Shown here: positions 54,188-64,000 of the stretch, one piece after another
Position numbering within the stretch: position 1 is the stretch's first letter
Layout of the letters: each line of letters starts with the position of its first letter
Assembly (NCBI GenBank): GCA_021399435.1
Contig: JAJTUP010000079.1
Span: forward strand, 124,001-188,000
Origin: Diaporthe sp. PMI_573
Taxonomy: Eukaryota; Ascomycota; Sordariomycetes; Diaporthales; Diaporthaceae
Reading direction: 5' to 3'
DNA length: 64,000 nt
Position numbers and translations under genes: made by a program
Notes under the pieces: model-generated
Database searches by the model: none
What the model was told of the DNA's origin: nothing
Seen by the model: only the letters and a program-made list of their open reading frames with translations

Positions 54188-56301
54188 CCTTAGTTCCAAC
54201 AACGTTGTGAAAACTGAATGAAAGGAGGATGGAGAACAGGTTACAGGCAGACTGTTGGGACTAAGCGTGAGAGCCCGGTTCAGCCACAATCAACGGACAG
54301 ACGAATTTTGAGTCCCAGTTATCCAAAAGAACACGTATACAGGGCGGAAAGCAGCTTGTACACCTGATTATAGGGCTGCTGGAGTGGGAGCATATAGCGT
54401 AGGGAGGGCACGAACGACCATTCACATCGCAGGCGCACCACATCAAGCACCGATTGTATCGTGCTGACTCGACCAATCATAGAATCGCTCATCGAAAGGC
54501 TCGGCGATTTAATTCGTTTCCGGAGATACTTTTGACTCAAGTTGCAGTGACGCCTGGCACCCTTGGTATGCAGTTACTCAAATGAGAACACAAAGACGAG
54601 GAGATCCAGAGTTTTAACAATAGCTCTGCACCACCCGCCATAACAAAACGTTGTCACCATTTCACGCACAGATATCACATGCGGTCGTTTTTTTTTGTTT
54701 TTTTTTTTGGAATTGGGATTGATATGTTCAACGCACGCTGGGGCTTAAGGGTATGAATGATGCGGATACAGGACTGCTGCCTAGGCGTACCCTTGTGGGA
54801 GCCCTGTTTTGACGCTGAGGCAGAATCAGGGGCCCATCTGTTAGTGATAATCGCCTTAATTGCTCATCGCATTGGCTGAGATGCGAGGAAACTGCGAGCA
54901 TCGACTGCACCGAACCGCTGGCCCCGCAGCCCCGGCTCTTGTCTTGACCGAGCCGACCCTCCATTCTCTACCAAGTGCCTCCGGGGTTGACTGTCAAGCA
55001 CACACACGTTCATCGCACATGGAAAGGGTGCCGCAAAGCCAAAGCCCAGGGTCATTTTTGCAATGATGCAACACCAGAGACGGATGGGACGGGAAAGGCC
55101 ATTGTCCCGGGCTCATCTAAACGACTTGGAGAATGTCCCCAATGCCCGCCAAAACTTCCAGAGTGATTTCTGAGCAAGGACAGCATTGGTCATGTGCGGT
55201 ACCTGGCCCATCACATGATGGGCAGGATGGCGAAGAGAGTGAACGAGTAGTAGCGTGAATACCTGTCAGACAGCTCACCTGCGCGAGACCAAAGCGGGAG
55301 TTGGCCGTGGCCCGGGCCCTGGCTAGTGACTCCAACCCGCGGTGAAGGCATTAGAGTGCCCGCGGCGAAGTCGGGCTTCGGGCAGCATTGCACATGACGC
55401 AGAGGTGCAGGCAGCAACCAACATGCGTGGTGCGGGCGGCAACGAAGACCGCAATGAACAGCGACGAAGGAACCGCGACGGATCGCGACGAACAGCGACG
55501 AAGGGTTGCGAACAGCGACGAAGGGTCGCGATGAACGGCGACGAAGAGGCCGCGATGAACAGCGATGAAGGGGCCGCGATGAACAGCCACGGTATAGTGC
55601 TAAAAACAAGTACAAAGTGCTAAACGCAGTGCTATAACAATGCGTAAGGTTCAAGCACTGCGACATCTTTAATCACTCTAGCCCAATTTCGGCTCATCTT
55701 TCCCACCAAATAAATATTTCGCACTTGTGCTCCACACTCCGCGTATCCTCAGCAGCATCGACGGCATTGATGTGCCATTGTCCATGCACGTGTTACCTTT
55801 TCCTCAACCCAACGAGTGGGAAGGCCAATGGTTCCTTTTCGACGTGCAGCTGCACCTTTATCAGCTGCATTTCCGTCGGAGGACTGTGGACGGGGAGGAG
55901 TCCGTCGTTGGAACGTGGGAAGACTTGTACGGAAAGCTTCCGCAGGTCCGCGGCCATCTGCGTTTCAACCGTACGTACCGACTCAGTCTCCAACCATCCT
56001 CCGGCGAAAGACGAAGGGCTGTCCTGGGCAGCTGTATCGCACTGCAGCTCCAGACTCGTTCCACAGATCAGACAGGTGCTAAACAGCCTCCTATCATTGC
56101 AACTCGATTGCTGAGGCTTGTGGAAGGCCTATTCCCGAACATTGCGCCACGAACTAGCTTCCACGGGCCTATTGACACGACCACTCTAATCACGGCACAG
56201 CTCGCCAGGTTGGAGGGCATCGGTAGTGCCCCGGGTTCGCCCCTGCCCCTACTTAGTTATTTCCAACAGATATGATGTCACATTCATTCTTCCTAACCCA
56301 G
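54188..56301. other. Intergenic region with repeats
   Basis: No convincing gene. It contains T-runs at about 54688-54710, a GCGATGAACAGCGACGAAGG minisatellite (55448-55596), and an open plus-strand reading at 55727-56275. That reading begins at GTG and lacks recognisable domains, although WEDLYGKLPQVRGHLRFNRT looks protein-like. It may be decayed coding sequence. Confidence 0.4.
55448..55596. repeat. Imperfect minisatellite of about 21-24 bp
   Basis: Six or seven degenerate units of the type GCGATGAACAGCGACGAAGG occur in tandem, with insertions of three or four bases between some of them. Both strands are open in several frames because of the composition, so ORFs crossing it mean little. Confidence 0.85.
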
Positions 56302-56440
56302 CTGGTCGTCATCTGGAAGGTACTGGGCAAGTCCCTCGTCGTCTTGCTGGTCCTCTGGGAGATACTCGGCGGCAGCAAGTCCCTCGTCTCTGTTTTGCTG
56401 GTCGTCCTCTGGGAGGTAGTCGGCAAGAGCAAATCCCTCC
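56302..56440. repeat. 45-51-bp minisatellite, three units
   Basis: Three units beginning CTGGTC and containing TCTGGGAG and CAAGTCCCTC lie in tandem. They differ by insertions of 3 or 6 bases. Because lengths stay multiples of three, one minus-strand frame encodes an acidic repeat (DEGLA, then YLPEDDQQ) ending in a stop near 56298, as if part of a protein tail. No gene is supported. Confidence 0.8.
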
Positions 56441-56450
56441 GAAGAAGACT

Positions 56451-56626
56451 TTCTTCGAAGGCGCCGTGAGCACCATGTTCGCCGCGACCGCGACAGAGAA
56501 ATCGGGACAGTATATATGCCCGCCTGCTGTTGTGGAGAAGGGAAGTGATCTGGCGAATGACGAACAGGTGGCGGAGAATCTGATGAAATTGACGCGCGAG
56601 GTCGTTGCGGACAAGACGGCGGCAGA
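56451..56626 (+). pseudogene. Short-chain dehydrogenase C-terminal relic
   Basis: One plus-strand frame reads EGAVSTMFAATATEKSGQYI, then PPAVVEKGSDLANDEQVAEN and LMKLTREVV. This is the C-terminal end of retinol-dehydrogenase-like SDR enzymes (GA-T..FAAT..E..SGQYI.PP). The nucleotide-binding fold and the Tyr-Lys active site are absent, since upstream sequence is the minisatellite. It is unrelated in sequence to the intact SDR at 57019-58037. Confidence 0.65.
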
Positions 56627-57018
56627 CAGCGAGGACAAGGCCTGCCCGTTTCGGGATTACTGGGAGTTTTCGAGATCAGTCATGCCGCAAGTGAAAAGTC
56701 TTGTTCTCTTCATAGAAATGATTCAATTCCAAGTCCAGCTCGGGACATTGTCCAGGATGTTATCATCTTAATGCTTTGTTTGACTCGCTTCGGCGATTCT
56801 CTCCCAGACCCAGAATGTACACTGTTACGCCGCTTCGGATCAAGGCATGGGCAGAAACTATCATGACGTTGATCTGCTTTGTGAAGATTGGCAGTGGCCA
56901 ACATCTCGTCACGCGTTTTACAAGTACCACACAGCTGGTAAAGGGAGCGTTACAAGTCACTGTGTCATTCGACAATCGACGAATCTGCCTACTGCGAACC
57001 TTGTCGTACCTGAGTAGC

Positions 57019-58037
57019 TCATCCGTTGACAACGACGCCTCCGTTTGCGTGTATCACCTGCCCGCTGACGGATGAGCTGTCTGCAGAAGCCAAGAAGACA
57101 AAACAGCACGCAATCTCGCTTGGCTGACTGGGCCTGCCCATGGGACTCGTAAACTGCTCTTGCTTCTCGTGGCTCATCGAGTACGGAATCAGAGGCGTCC
57201 ACACCGGGCCCGGGGCAACGGCATTGACGCGAATGCCTCGCCCGACATACTGATTGGACAAGCCGCGGGTGAAGGAGACAATGGCGCCTTTGGTGGACGT
57301 ATAATCCAGTAGGTCTGGCCGTCCGATGTACGCGTTGATGCTCGCGTTGTTGATGATGGTGTCGCCGCGCTTCATGTGCGGAAGCGTGTACTTGGACAGA
57401 AAGAAGAAGGGGTGAATGTTCGTGTCGAAGGTACGTTCCCACTGCTCCCTGTGACATTGTGAGCAAATGACCGTCCGTCGCGATATGGCTTGTGGTGAGC
57501 GTACTCTGACAGATCTTGGATGTCCTTCACCTCCATCTGGTACGCGTGATTGTTGACGAGGATGTTGATGGTGCCCATTGCCTTCAGAGCCTGAGCGACG
57601 GCTTCTTTGCAGTTTCCCTTGTCTTTCAGGTCGGTGGGAAAAAGGTGGCACTGTCTGCCGTGTTTCTCGACCATATTCTTCGTCTCCTGCGCATCGACCT
57701 CCTCCTCTTTCAAATACACAATGAACGCGTCGGCGCCCTCCATCGCAAAGAGCACAGCGACAGCGCGCCCGATGCCCGAATCGCCGCCAGTAATGAGGGC
57801 TTTCTTGCCTTCGAGTTTTCCGGCGGCTTTGTAGATCTGATAGCCGCCATCTTCAGTTGGAATATGCTGGGACTCTGGCTGCTCCTCCTTAAGTTCGGAT
57901 TGAAGACCCGGAGGGTTCTGGTCCGTTGGCCGAACTTTGTGTCCTGTGTGCACTTTTTAGCGAAGTAGATGAAGGGCTTGAGGAAGGGTGGGGGCTGTAC
58001 CCGACTGGAACTGGGAGTCAGATCCAGCTTCTGCCAT
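57019..58037 (-). CDS. Short-chain dehydrogenase/reductase, three exons
   Basis: Exons 58037-58001, 57943-57505 and 57448-57019 give 301 residues. The introns (57 and 56 nt) are GT-AG and keep phase. An N-terminal extension (PTEDGGYQIYKAAGKLEGKK) leads to the NAD(P)-binding motif TGGDSGIG (64-71). The active site has Ser195, Tyr208 and Lys212 (DYTSTKG). NNHA replaces the usual NNAG. The layout matches the bacterial/fungal SDR group annotated as general-stress or glucose-1-dehydrogenase-like oxidoreductases, with C-terminal SGQVIHANGGVVVNG. The substrate is unknown. The first exon is short (12 codons and a base) and inferred; without it the frame opens only at a GTG. No signal peptide, so probably cytosolic. 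Confidence 0.88.
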
Positions 58038-58267
58038 GATTCCAGTGTTGATGCAGCAAATCACAGCAGGCTACAATATGACCTGTTTATCAGAAATATG
58101 ACAATAGCAATGAGCCGCTTGAACATTGCAGCATGTGCCACGCTGAAATGCGTTGTTTTGTACAATGTTTGAAGATGATTTCGTCGGTGTGACGTCACGG
58201 AATGTTGCAAACTCATGACGGATGGGCAGGCACTACTATTAACGGAACCGCATTTCGCCCAGCCGCA

Positions 58268-58300
58268 GGCACCCCCCCCCCCCCACACACACACAACAAC
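58268..58300. repeat. Poly-C run followed by a CA repeat
   Basis: About 15 C are followed by CACACACACACA. The tract lies between the two divergently placed gene bodies, and its length is likely to be polymorphic or misassembled. Confidence 0.9.
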
Positions 58301-58464
58301 TCCCAATTGCGAATGCATCTCAGCAGATCGCTGGCAATGAGACCGAACGTTAACCATTCCACCGAATAGTCTTGTCCAGTCAAACTTGACGCATATACTT
58401 TCATATCTGTGTACCGAAAATTGGGTTGGCGCAAGCTCCATCGTGGCTGCGAGCAGCAAATACC

Positions 58465-59611
58465 CTACTTCTGCTTGCCTATCTTCTGATAGTTCTCAAC
58501 TTCCTCATCGAACCTCCGGGCCAGCTCCATGATTTGTCTGGCTTCTTCATCCAGCTCACCACATTCTCGGCCTCTACCGCTCGGTCCGCCATCGAAAATC
58601 TCAATGCTGTGCCACCCTCTGAATCCCGTGTCCCTCACTGCCCTTGCCATCTCCACAACCGGCAGATATCCTCGCTCTTCGCCAGGCATCGGCCTGAATA
58701 CAGCGCTCCATCTCGCCCTCGGCCTCATGCCTTGCTGATCAGGCTTTGCATTAAGTGGTTGCGGAGGCTTGTACGCATCTGACACCTGCAACAAGTAGAT
58801 CTTCTCTGCCGGAATCACAGACGCGAGCTTTCGTAGGCTGGTGAGATACGATTCTCTCAACTCACTCTGTGACAGGCCTTCCAGATAGCCCGTCGCTGTT
58901 GTCGGGTCTCCCCATTCTCCGCCAGCTGTCTGGAATGTGTCCAGGCAGAGACCGATGTTGGGGCGATCCGCAAGCACGACGATATTGTAGACATCAGACC
59001 ATGTTGGCGCTGCGGTCGCCCAGCACCAGTTCTCATATGCTAGACGCATGTTGTGGGTTGACAGCATATCCGCCAGTTGGGCAAGGTCAGCGGCTAGACG
59101 ATGTTTGTCCGTTATGATGTTGGAAGAGTCTGTCGAGCCGACCTGTGATGGAGATGTTGGTCTACGTACTTCGCATCTTTCGTAGGTGACGTACCTGAAG
59201 CATATCTGTTCCCAGTTCCTGCATGATGCGTATCCACCCCCGAGCTCTTTCAAAGGCGTCTTCCCTTTGTGACTTGCCCTCATCATTTCCGTCATTCCAG
59301 CCCTCGAAATTGACAAAGGGTTGCAGCATCATGATCTGTAGCCCGAGCAGCTTGCATTCCGTGCGTACCTCCTTCGCAGTCGCGCATAGGTCATCCCAGT
59401 CGTCGGGCCCAACATCGCGACCAAAGTGCTGTTTTGCAAAACTGAGAAAATCTGGAAATGCCAATTCGATGGCAACGAAACCCGCGTGAGCAATGGCGCG
59501 AATTTTTGACGGGAGATCATGGGTTGGAGATGTTGTGGCAGGAAAGGGGTTCAGCGAAGATGTTGCAATTGAGAATGGAGTTCCTGGAACAGACTTTGTG
59601 GAACTCATCAT
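58465..59611 (-). CDS. Sugar-phosphate isomerase/epimerase-type TIM barrel, 3-dehydroshikimate dehydratase-like
   Basis: Exons 59611-59195 and 59142-58465, with a 52-nt GT-AG intron, give 364 residues. The protein is of the xylose-isomerase-like TIM-barrel type: AIELAFPDF near the N-terminus, LQIMMLQPFVNFEGW, NIGLCLDTFQTAGGEWGDP, IYLLQVSDAYKPPQPL and WHSIEIFDGG. Glu, Asp, Gln/Asp and Glu in these motifs are the likely metal ligands. The pattern fits fungal 3-dehydroshikimate dehydratase (QA-4/QutC type), which converts 3-dehydroshikimate to protocatechuate. No other quinate-pathway gene is nearby, so the substrate could be a different sugar-like compound. Upstream ATG pairs at 59611 and 59608 give nearly the same start. 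Confidence 0.8.
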
Positions 59612-59914
59612 TGCCTATGCTGAAGGTGTTGATGGAAATAGATTGGTTGATTCGATCGAATTGATCTGATTTCCTTCTCTCCACCTGAATGTCTATGTAG
59701 GTGGGAGATTCCGTACATATGATGTAATGAAGCGAGAGATCATTTCATGCTTTACCTGCCTCCGTAGGAATTGCCCAAATTGTATCTCACTATGGAGAAC
59801 ATTATGCACAATCTGCGCGTCAACAGGCTTATTGCATGTGTGGCCATTGACCGTGCCTTTCGTCGCTAAGTAGACGTGTATACAATCCCTACGAACGACA
59901 TCGGAATAGCTCCT

Positions 59915-61263
59915 TCACTCGCGGTCAGCCTCAGCATATGCCCTGTACACGGTCAAGCCATTTCCGTTGTTCGCCTTCAGCTCTGTCTGCACGCCCTGGC
60001 CAATGAAGAATACATATCCCTTCTTCAGCTCCACACTCTCCCGGTCCACGCTCATCGCTCCGCTTCCTTCCACCACTATTGCAATACTTGGACCAAATAT
60101 GGGTTTCAGCGTCTCCTGCTCACCTTCCGTCAATACGGTCGCCAGAATATTGAACTCTGCAGCAGGCGGCGCATATTCCCAGCTCTTCCCAGATCCTTTC
60201 GCGCTTCTGTCTGCATTCAGCAGAGCCGCTTCGGGACGGTGTGGCGTGAAAGTCAAGGTCTCGACAAAGAGGTCGACCGAGTCCCGATCTGCTCGAGGGC
60301 AAAAGCCTGTGCTCAGAACGTTATCGCTGCGAGCCATGCATTCGACGATGTCCCCGGACAGATAAGCGTGGATGCTGTCCTGCGGGACATACACGGCCTC
60401 TCCCTTCTTCAGCTTCATGTAGTTCATACATAGCAGTGCAACCAGTGTCCCGTTGTCCGCACTGGTATACTGCTCCTGGAGTCTCGGTAAGAGGTCCTGG
60501 ATGTAGACATGCTGACCGAGGCTTTCCTTTGGCAGCCTCAGCAGGTCCCTTTGCACCTCTTGCACTACACTTTCGGAGGCCCTCAGCATGGAAACGCAGA
60601 TATGGCGAAGTGCTGAATCGTCGATGCCTTTGCTCGAGCCGTGATTGGGTAGGAAGCGTTGAAGGCCCTCGAGTTGGAAGATATCCGAGATGATATCGAG
60701 CGGCTTGAAGCCGACGAAGAGCTCAAAGTCAGACACAGCGACAGCGATTTCAGGCTTGTGGTTTGAGTCTGAGAATTTGCCCGGCTGCTCTCTATGCAAC
60801 TTGGACGCAAGCTCTTTGTTCGGATGGAGCTGTAATGGCAGCGCTTTCGCAATGGAGAGAATCTTTGGCAGGAAAGATAGATCAGCGCCGTATTTTGCCA
60901 GAACCTTCTCCCCGATCAGGTCCTGTTGGTGCGCATTGAGATATTGTTGTAGATCCTCGCCGGAGGAGAGTATGTACGATGGCGTCGTGGGATATGTCCC
61001 CATCCACATCTACACAATCGCGTAAACCGAACTGATCGCGATTGAAATGCTGATGTACTGTACATACCTCAGCATACTCGGCATCCTCAGAGATCTTGAA
61101 ATCGGTCCCAGGTGTTTGCGCACAGTACCTTGCAGCAAGAGACTCATGACCTTTCTTGCCCCACGGATAGTTCTGAGCATTTTAGCTTTGTCCAATGTTT
61201 TCAATGACGATGGGCTCTGCTCACGTTACAAGAACATCTCAGCTGGATGACGGCGTCGCCCAT
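59915..61263 (-). CDS. Mannose-6-phosphate isomerase, type I
   Basis: Exons 61263-61225, 61172-61068 and 61009-59915 give 412 residues, with introns of 52 and 58 nt. The first exon encodes only MGDAVIQLRCSCN, and splicing joins it to NYPWGKKGHES, a hallmark of the family; the second junction makes AEYAEMWMGTYP. The zinc site is visible: Gln108 and His110 in LQLHPNKE, Glu135 in HKPEIAVAV, and the His in PQDSIHAYLSGD. The enzyme interconverts fructose-6-phosphate and mannose-6-phosphate in the cytosol, supplying GDP-mannose for glycoproteins and cell-wall mannan. Length is slightly below the usual 430-450. A single conserved core with no frame problem makes this the most secure enzyme in the window. 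Confidence 0.95.
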
Positions 61264-61869
61264 GATGAGTTACAAAGCAGAGATTCCTACCTCGAATTCA
61301 AGGTTTGGTCATCCTCATGCCACATCGGCGAAGTTTTACCTTTTGTAGACAATGTTTTGAGATACGTGCACGTGAAACAGAGCTTGTACAACTCTTCCGC
61401 AGTCATCGACGACATTGTTGCATGTTACATTGACCGATGGTGTTGGTGAGGTATTCTTGACGTATGCACCCGTAGAAATATGCGGAGACGACACCGCTCA
61501 CACTCACGTCAGCTTTCGCAAAGAGTGTTTAAGTGTGTCGACAGAGCGGAGGATTGATCCGGACCAATCAGCTCCAGCTGCTGATATCTTCGCATCAGAC
61601 TTACGTCATAGGCAATTTCCTCCCGTTTCATCACAGTGCTGAAATTAGGAACATGCTGTTCTTGCGTGGTTTTCAGCTCATCGTCTTTCCTGCCATGGAT
61701 GCGCTAAGGCTTTCCGACACCCAGAGAAGCCTTGAAGTGAAAATCATCAGGCTCCAAGGCCAACAGTTTTCGCGGAGATGTTTGGCAGTTTTAAAGGTGA
61801 GAAAACACTGCATCTGAGCCGTGTTGTACCACCGCGTGCAACTCTACTTGTGTTGGTACGGCCCTGATG
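61264..61869. other. Upstream region of the isomerase gene
   Basis: No gene recognised. It should hold the promoter of the minus-strand isomerase next to 61263. Confidence 0.5.
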
Positions 61870-61950
61870 CCGTAGGTCAGGGGGTCTTTGCACGTGCAAA
61901 TAGGCGAGCAAAAGCCGTACGTATGGGTACGGGTTCGATTCTTGCTACGG
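61870..61950 (+). ncRNA. tRNA-like sequence, possibly SINE head
   Basis: The 81-nt stretch begins CCGTAGGTCAGGGGG, close to a tRNA acceptor and A box, and ends GGGTTCGATTCTTGCTACGG, with a B box (GGTTCGATTC) and a 3' strand complementary to the first six bases (CCGTAG/CTACGG). The middle has a perfect hairpin TTTGCACGTGCAAA where an anticodon arm would be, and the T stem pairs poorly. It does not fold as a standard tRNA, so I regard it as tRNA-derived. A purine-rich tail (AAGGAAGAAAGGAAG) follows. Confidence 0.4.
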
Positions 61951-62085
61951 AAGGAAGAAAGGAAGCCATCGCCGTCGTGGGCGCCGAAGCGCTTGGTGTA
62001 GTAGCCAGCTCTTCTGCTGACTAAGCCAGATCGGCCCTTCTGATTGGCCACAGCCGGGCCGGGCGTGTGGCCCCTTGGATTGCCC

Positions 62086-63348
62086 TCAAACCCACAACTT
62101 GCAGCTGAGCAGCTCCTCTGCCTGCTCCACCGTATCTTCCGTGGTGGAACCGTCTTCCCTCTTCAAAGGGGGCACCCTGTCGTCCATAACACCTGTTTCT
62201 GGTTTTAAGTACTTGGCCGCCTTCCATATGTTGACATCTTCTGCCAGGAAGTCGTCCCAGTGCAGTTTTTTCTGTTTCCGGATGGCATCATGGTATTCCT
62301 TGGATGCTTCCTTGGCCCGTCTTTCCAGGTCGGGCCTCACTTGGCCTGCTCGCCGCTGTGCCCTGGCCTGATTTCGCCAGAATGTGTACACCCGCCGAAG
62401 TCCTGTCAAATCCTTCGTCCACCAGCGCTTCGCGTACGGTACTGGTTGTGCTCGGGGTGTCAGATCGTGGATCGCCTCGAGGACGACCCTCATTAACTGG
62501 TCTGTCTGCTCCTGCACACCGACAGTCCAGGGAAGCTCTCGGAGATTTTTCTTCACCCTGGTTCTGATTGTTGTCCATGGTGCGTTCTTGAACGACAGTC
62601 TTTCCGTGACAATCCGATCAGGCATCGCGAGATCGAACGTCGTTTGGATCGCCCGGTGGTCCGATCCGTGTTCTGTCGGGTGTATGGAGCACGTCACCAT
62701 TTCGTCTGCCAGTTTTGCCGTCGCCAGCATCAGGTCGATTGTGCTTTCCTTGTCGGGGCCTTGCCATGTCTTTGTGCCTCTCGGGAGGAGGCTGCATAGG
62801 CCGTGCTCGTTCATGACGTCGATAATCGGTTCGGCCTCGCCTTGCCTTGCCAAGGCCACGTCGTCTCCTCCCCATAGCCGGTCGTGCTGATTAAAATCTC
62901 CGGCCAGAATGACGTCCACCGCCATCCCTGACCTGCTCCTGAGGTCGAGGATCACCTGGTGCAGGGTATGGCATGTATTTCGAAGAGCCTGGGGCTTGCG
63001 TCCCGGCACATACACTGACACAACCAACATTATTCGGTCCGGAAGTCGTATGGCTGCTGCTGTCAAGTCCGAGGACTGTATTGGTACTTGGTCGGCCCCC
63101 AAGTCCCTATTCACCCACAACATGCTCCGGATCGGCCATCTGCCATCTCTCCAAATCGTAGGGACCATTTTAATCCATCTGGGATGCCCCATAGGGACTG
63201 TTAATAGTTTGCCGTCACCTTTCCATGCCTGTGGTTCTTGGACTGCCACAACTGCAAAATCCTGGAGTCGCGTATCGTTCATTAGGCTCTCGTGTACCGT
63301 GTCCTGTTTTCTTACATTCAGTTGGATGACCTGGAATATTCTACTCAT
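62086..63348 (-). pseudogene. Tad-like LINE ORF2, endonuclease part only
   Basis: ORF2 starts at the ATG at 63348 ([16 protein letters not shown]), which overlaps the ORF1 stop as ATGAGTAG. An apurinic-endonuclease domain follows, with the conserved residues [30 protein letters not shown] and GSDHRAI. Next comes a basic linker ([20 protein letters not shown]) and the helical region before the reverse transcriptase, ending EQAEELL. The frame closes at 62086 with no reverse transcriptase, and none is seen further on. LINE copies are normally truncated at the 5' end, so this loss of the 3' part reflects a deletion or recombination. Confidence 0.85.
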
Positions 63349-64000
63349 GCCGAGTAGGGTAGAGTTTCGGGCAGCTGCGACTGAACGACTCGTGCGGTCC
63401 ACCACAGGGTACGCACTTGGGTACCTGCGTCTGGCACTCACTATGATGGTGGTCTTCGGCAGCGCACCTCGCACATACCCGATTCTTGCTGCACGAGAAA
63501 GCCTTGTGGCCGAGCTCCTGGCAGTTGTAGCATTGTATCGGTCCGGCTCTCCGCTCGAACACGCTAGTGTACGCCGATTCACCCGCTGCAAGGAAGTAGC
63601 GTTCTTGTAGGAGTCTCCTGGCATCGCTGTTCTTGGTGAGGTATACCACCATGGATCCATATGCTTTCGCGTTGTCCTTTCGACTCAACCAGGCCATCTT
63701 GGCAATTTGAACTTCATTCTCTTGGCCCAAAGCGTCCATCGCTCCAGGAAGGACCTTGCCTTCCTGGTCGAGAACGGCAGCACGGTTGATATTGTCAACT
63801 TTGACTGGGTACAGTTGGTCTCGGAGCACTCTTGCACCTGGAGCCTTCTTGGCCTCGATGATCGCCTTGATCCTCTTCAGTTCTTCCTCGTTCCTACCAA
63901 TCACCCTCAGGCGGTTGGTATTCCGTCCATCTTTGGTGACTGCAACACATCGCCAACTCGGCTGGTCGCTGGACATTCGCATTTCCTGTTCAACGGTTTT
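63341..64000 (-). CDS. Tad-like LINE ORF1 (Gag-like, CCHC knuckles), partial at the right edge
   Basis: The minus-strand frame is open to the window edge. The protein has an RNA-binding-type core ([20 protein letters not shown]) followed by zinc knuckles: [14 protein letters not shown], then [14 protein letters not shown] and [15 protein letters not shown]. This is the typical C-terminus of Tad/I-clade ORF1 nucleic-acid-binding proteins. It ends HE-stop at 63341, overlapping the start of ORF2 by eight bases. The 5' end of the element lies outside the window. Confidence 0.88.
   Translation of the reverse strand, partial: KTVEQEMRMSSDQPSWRCVAVTKDGRNTNRLRVIGRNEEELKRIKAIIEAKKAPGARVLRDQLYPVKVDNINRAAVLDQEGKVLPGAMDALGQENEVQIAKMAWLSRKDNAKAYGSMVVYLTKNSDARRLLQERYFLAAGESAYTSVFERRAGPIQCYNCQELGHKAFSCSKNRVCARCAAEDHHHSECQTQVPKCVPCGGPHESFSRSCPKLYPTRHE

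Noticed and set aside
55727..56275. 182-residue plus-strand ORF
   Set aside because: The start is GTG, no domain is seen, and the end runs toward a minisatellite; kept only as possible decayed coding sequence.
56451..61263. Secondary-metabolite or catabolic gene cluster
   Set aside because: The SDR, the dehydratase-like gene and mannose-6-phosphate isomerase have no common pathway, and no backbone synthase or transporter is present.

Overview
The window reads as nuclear DNA of a filamentous ascomycete, most likely a Sordariomycete and plausibly Hypocreales. The reasons are short spliceosomal introns of roughly 45-80 nt with GTRNGT donors, no operon structure, fungus-specific regulators (Zn2Cys6 clusters, a mating-type-like HMG box, ATF/CREB bZIPs), a very large hybrid histidine kinase, and fungal transposon families (Restless-like hAT, pogo/Fot-like, Tc1-mariner, Tad-like LINE). 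The lineage is inferred from family resemblance, not computed.

Layout. 1-2.1 kb: an HMG-box gene open to the left edge and a frame-disrupted F-box gene whose 5' segment recurs as a 69-bp repeat. 3.5-6.3 kb: an Asg1-like Zn2Cys6 activator with five exons. 7-7.5 kb: a pogo-like 3' fragment. 8.9-10 kb: a bZIP with an altered basic region. 12.1-13.9 kb: a second Zn2Cys6 regulator. 16.6-25 kb: a transposon nest with a hAT element bounded by 18-bp inverted repeats, tandem pogo fragments, and a second hAT with perfect 16-bp ends that is itself interrupted by an 817-bp MITE-like element. 25-29.7 kb: no convincing gene. 29.7-34.6 kb: a 1520-residue hybrid histidine kinase. 35.4-36.8 kb: a hAT N-terminal (BED) fragment and a small hypothetical gene.

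37-44 kb is gene-poor, with degenerate repeats and a few small ORFs. 44.7-51.9 kb is a patchwork of partial genes: a Ulp1-like ORF, a mariner helix-turn-helix relic, a small Zn2Cys6 gene with apparent premature TAG codons, an SP-RING fragment, a C2H2 gene, a GC-rich gene probably lacking its 5' end, and an RBR RING2 relic. 52.9-54.2 kb holds a second, canonical bZIP. 56.4-61.3 kb returns to ordinary housekeeping-type genes: an SDR relic, an intact SDR, a 3-dehydroshikimate dehydratase-like TIM-barrel gene, and mannose-6-phosphate isomerase. The right edge is a Tad-like LINE on the minus strand, with its ORF1/ORF2 overlap intact and its reverse transcriptase missing, next to a tRNA-like sequence.

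The intact genes do not form an evident pathway or biosynthetic cluster. The main themes are transcriptional regulators (an HMG box, three Zn2Cys6, two bZIP, one C2H2), one signalling kinase, and transposon-driven fragmentation. Exon structures were worked out by hand from splice consensus, frame continuity and motif continuity; none is supported by RNA data.
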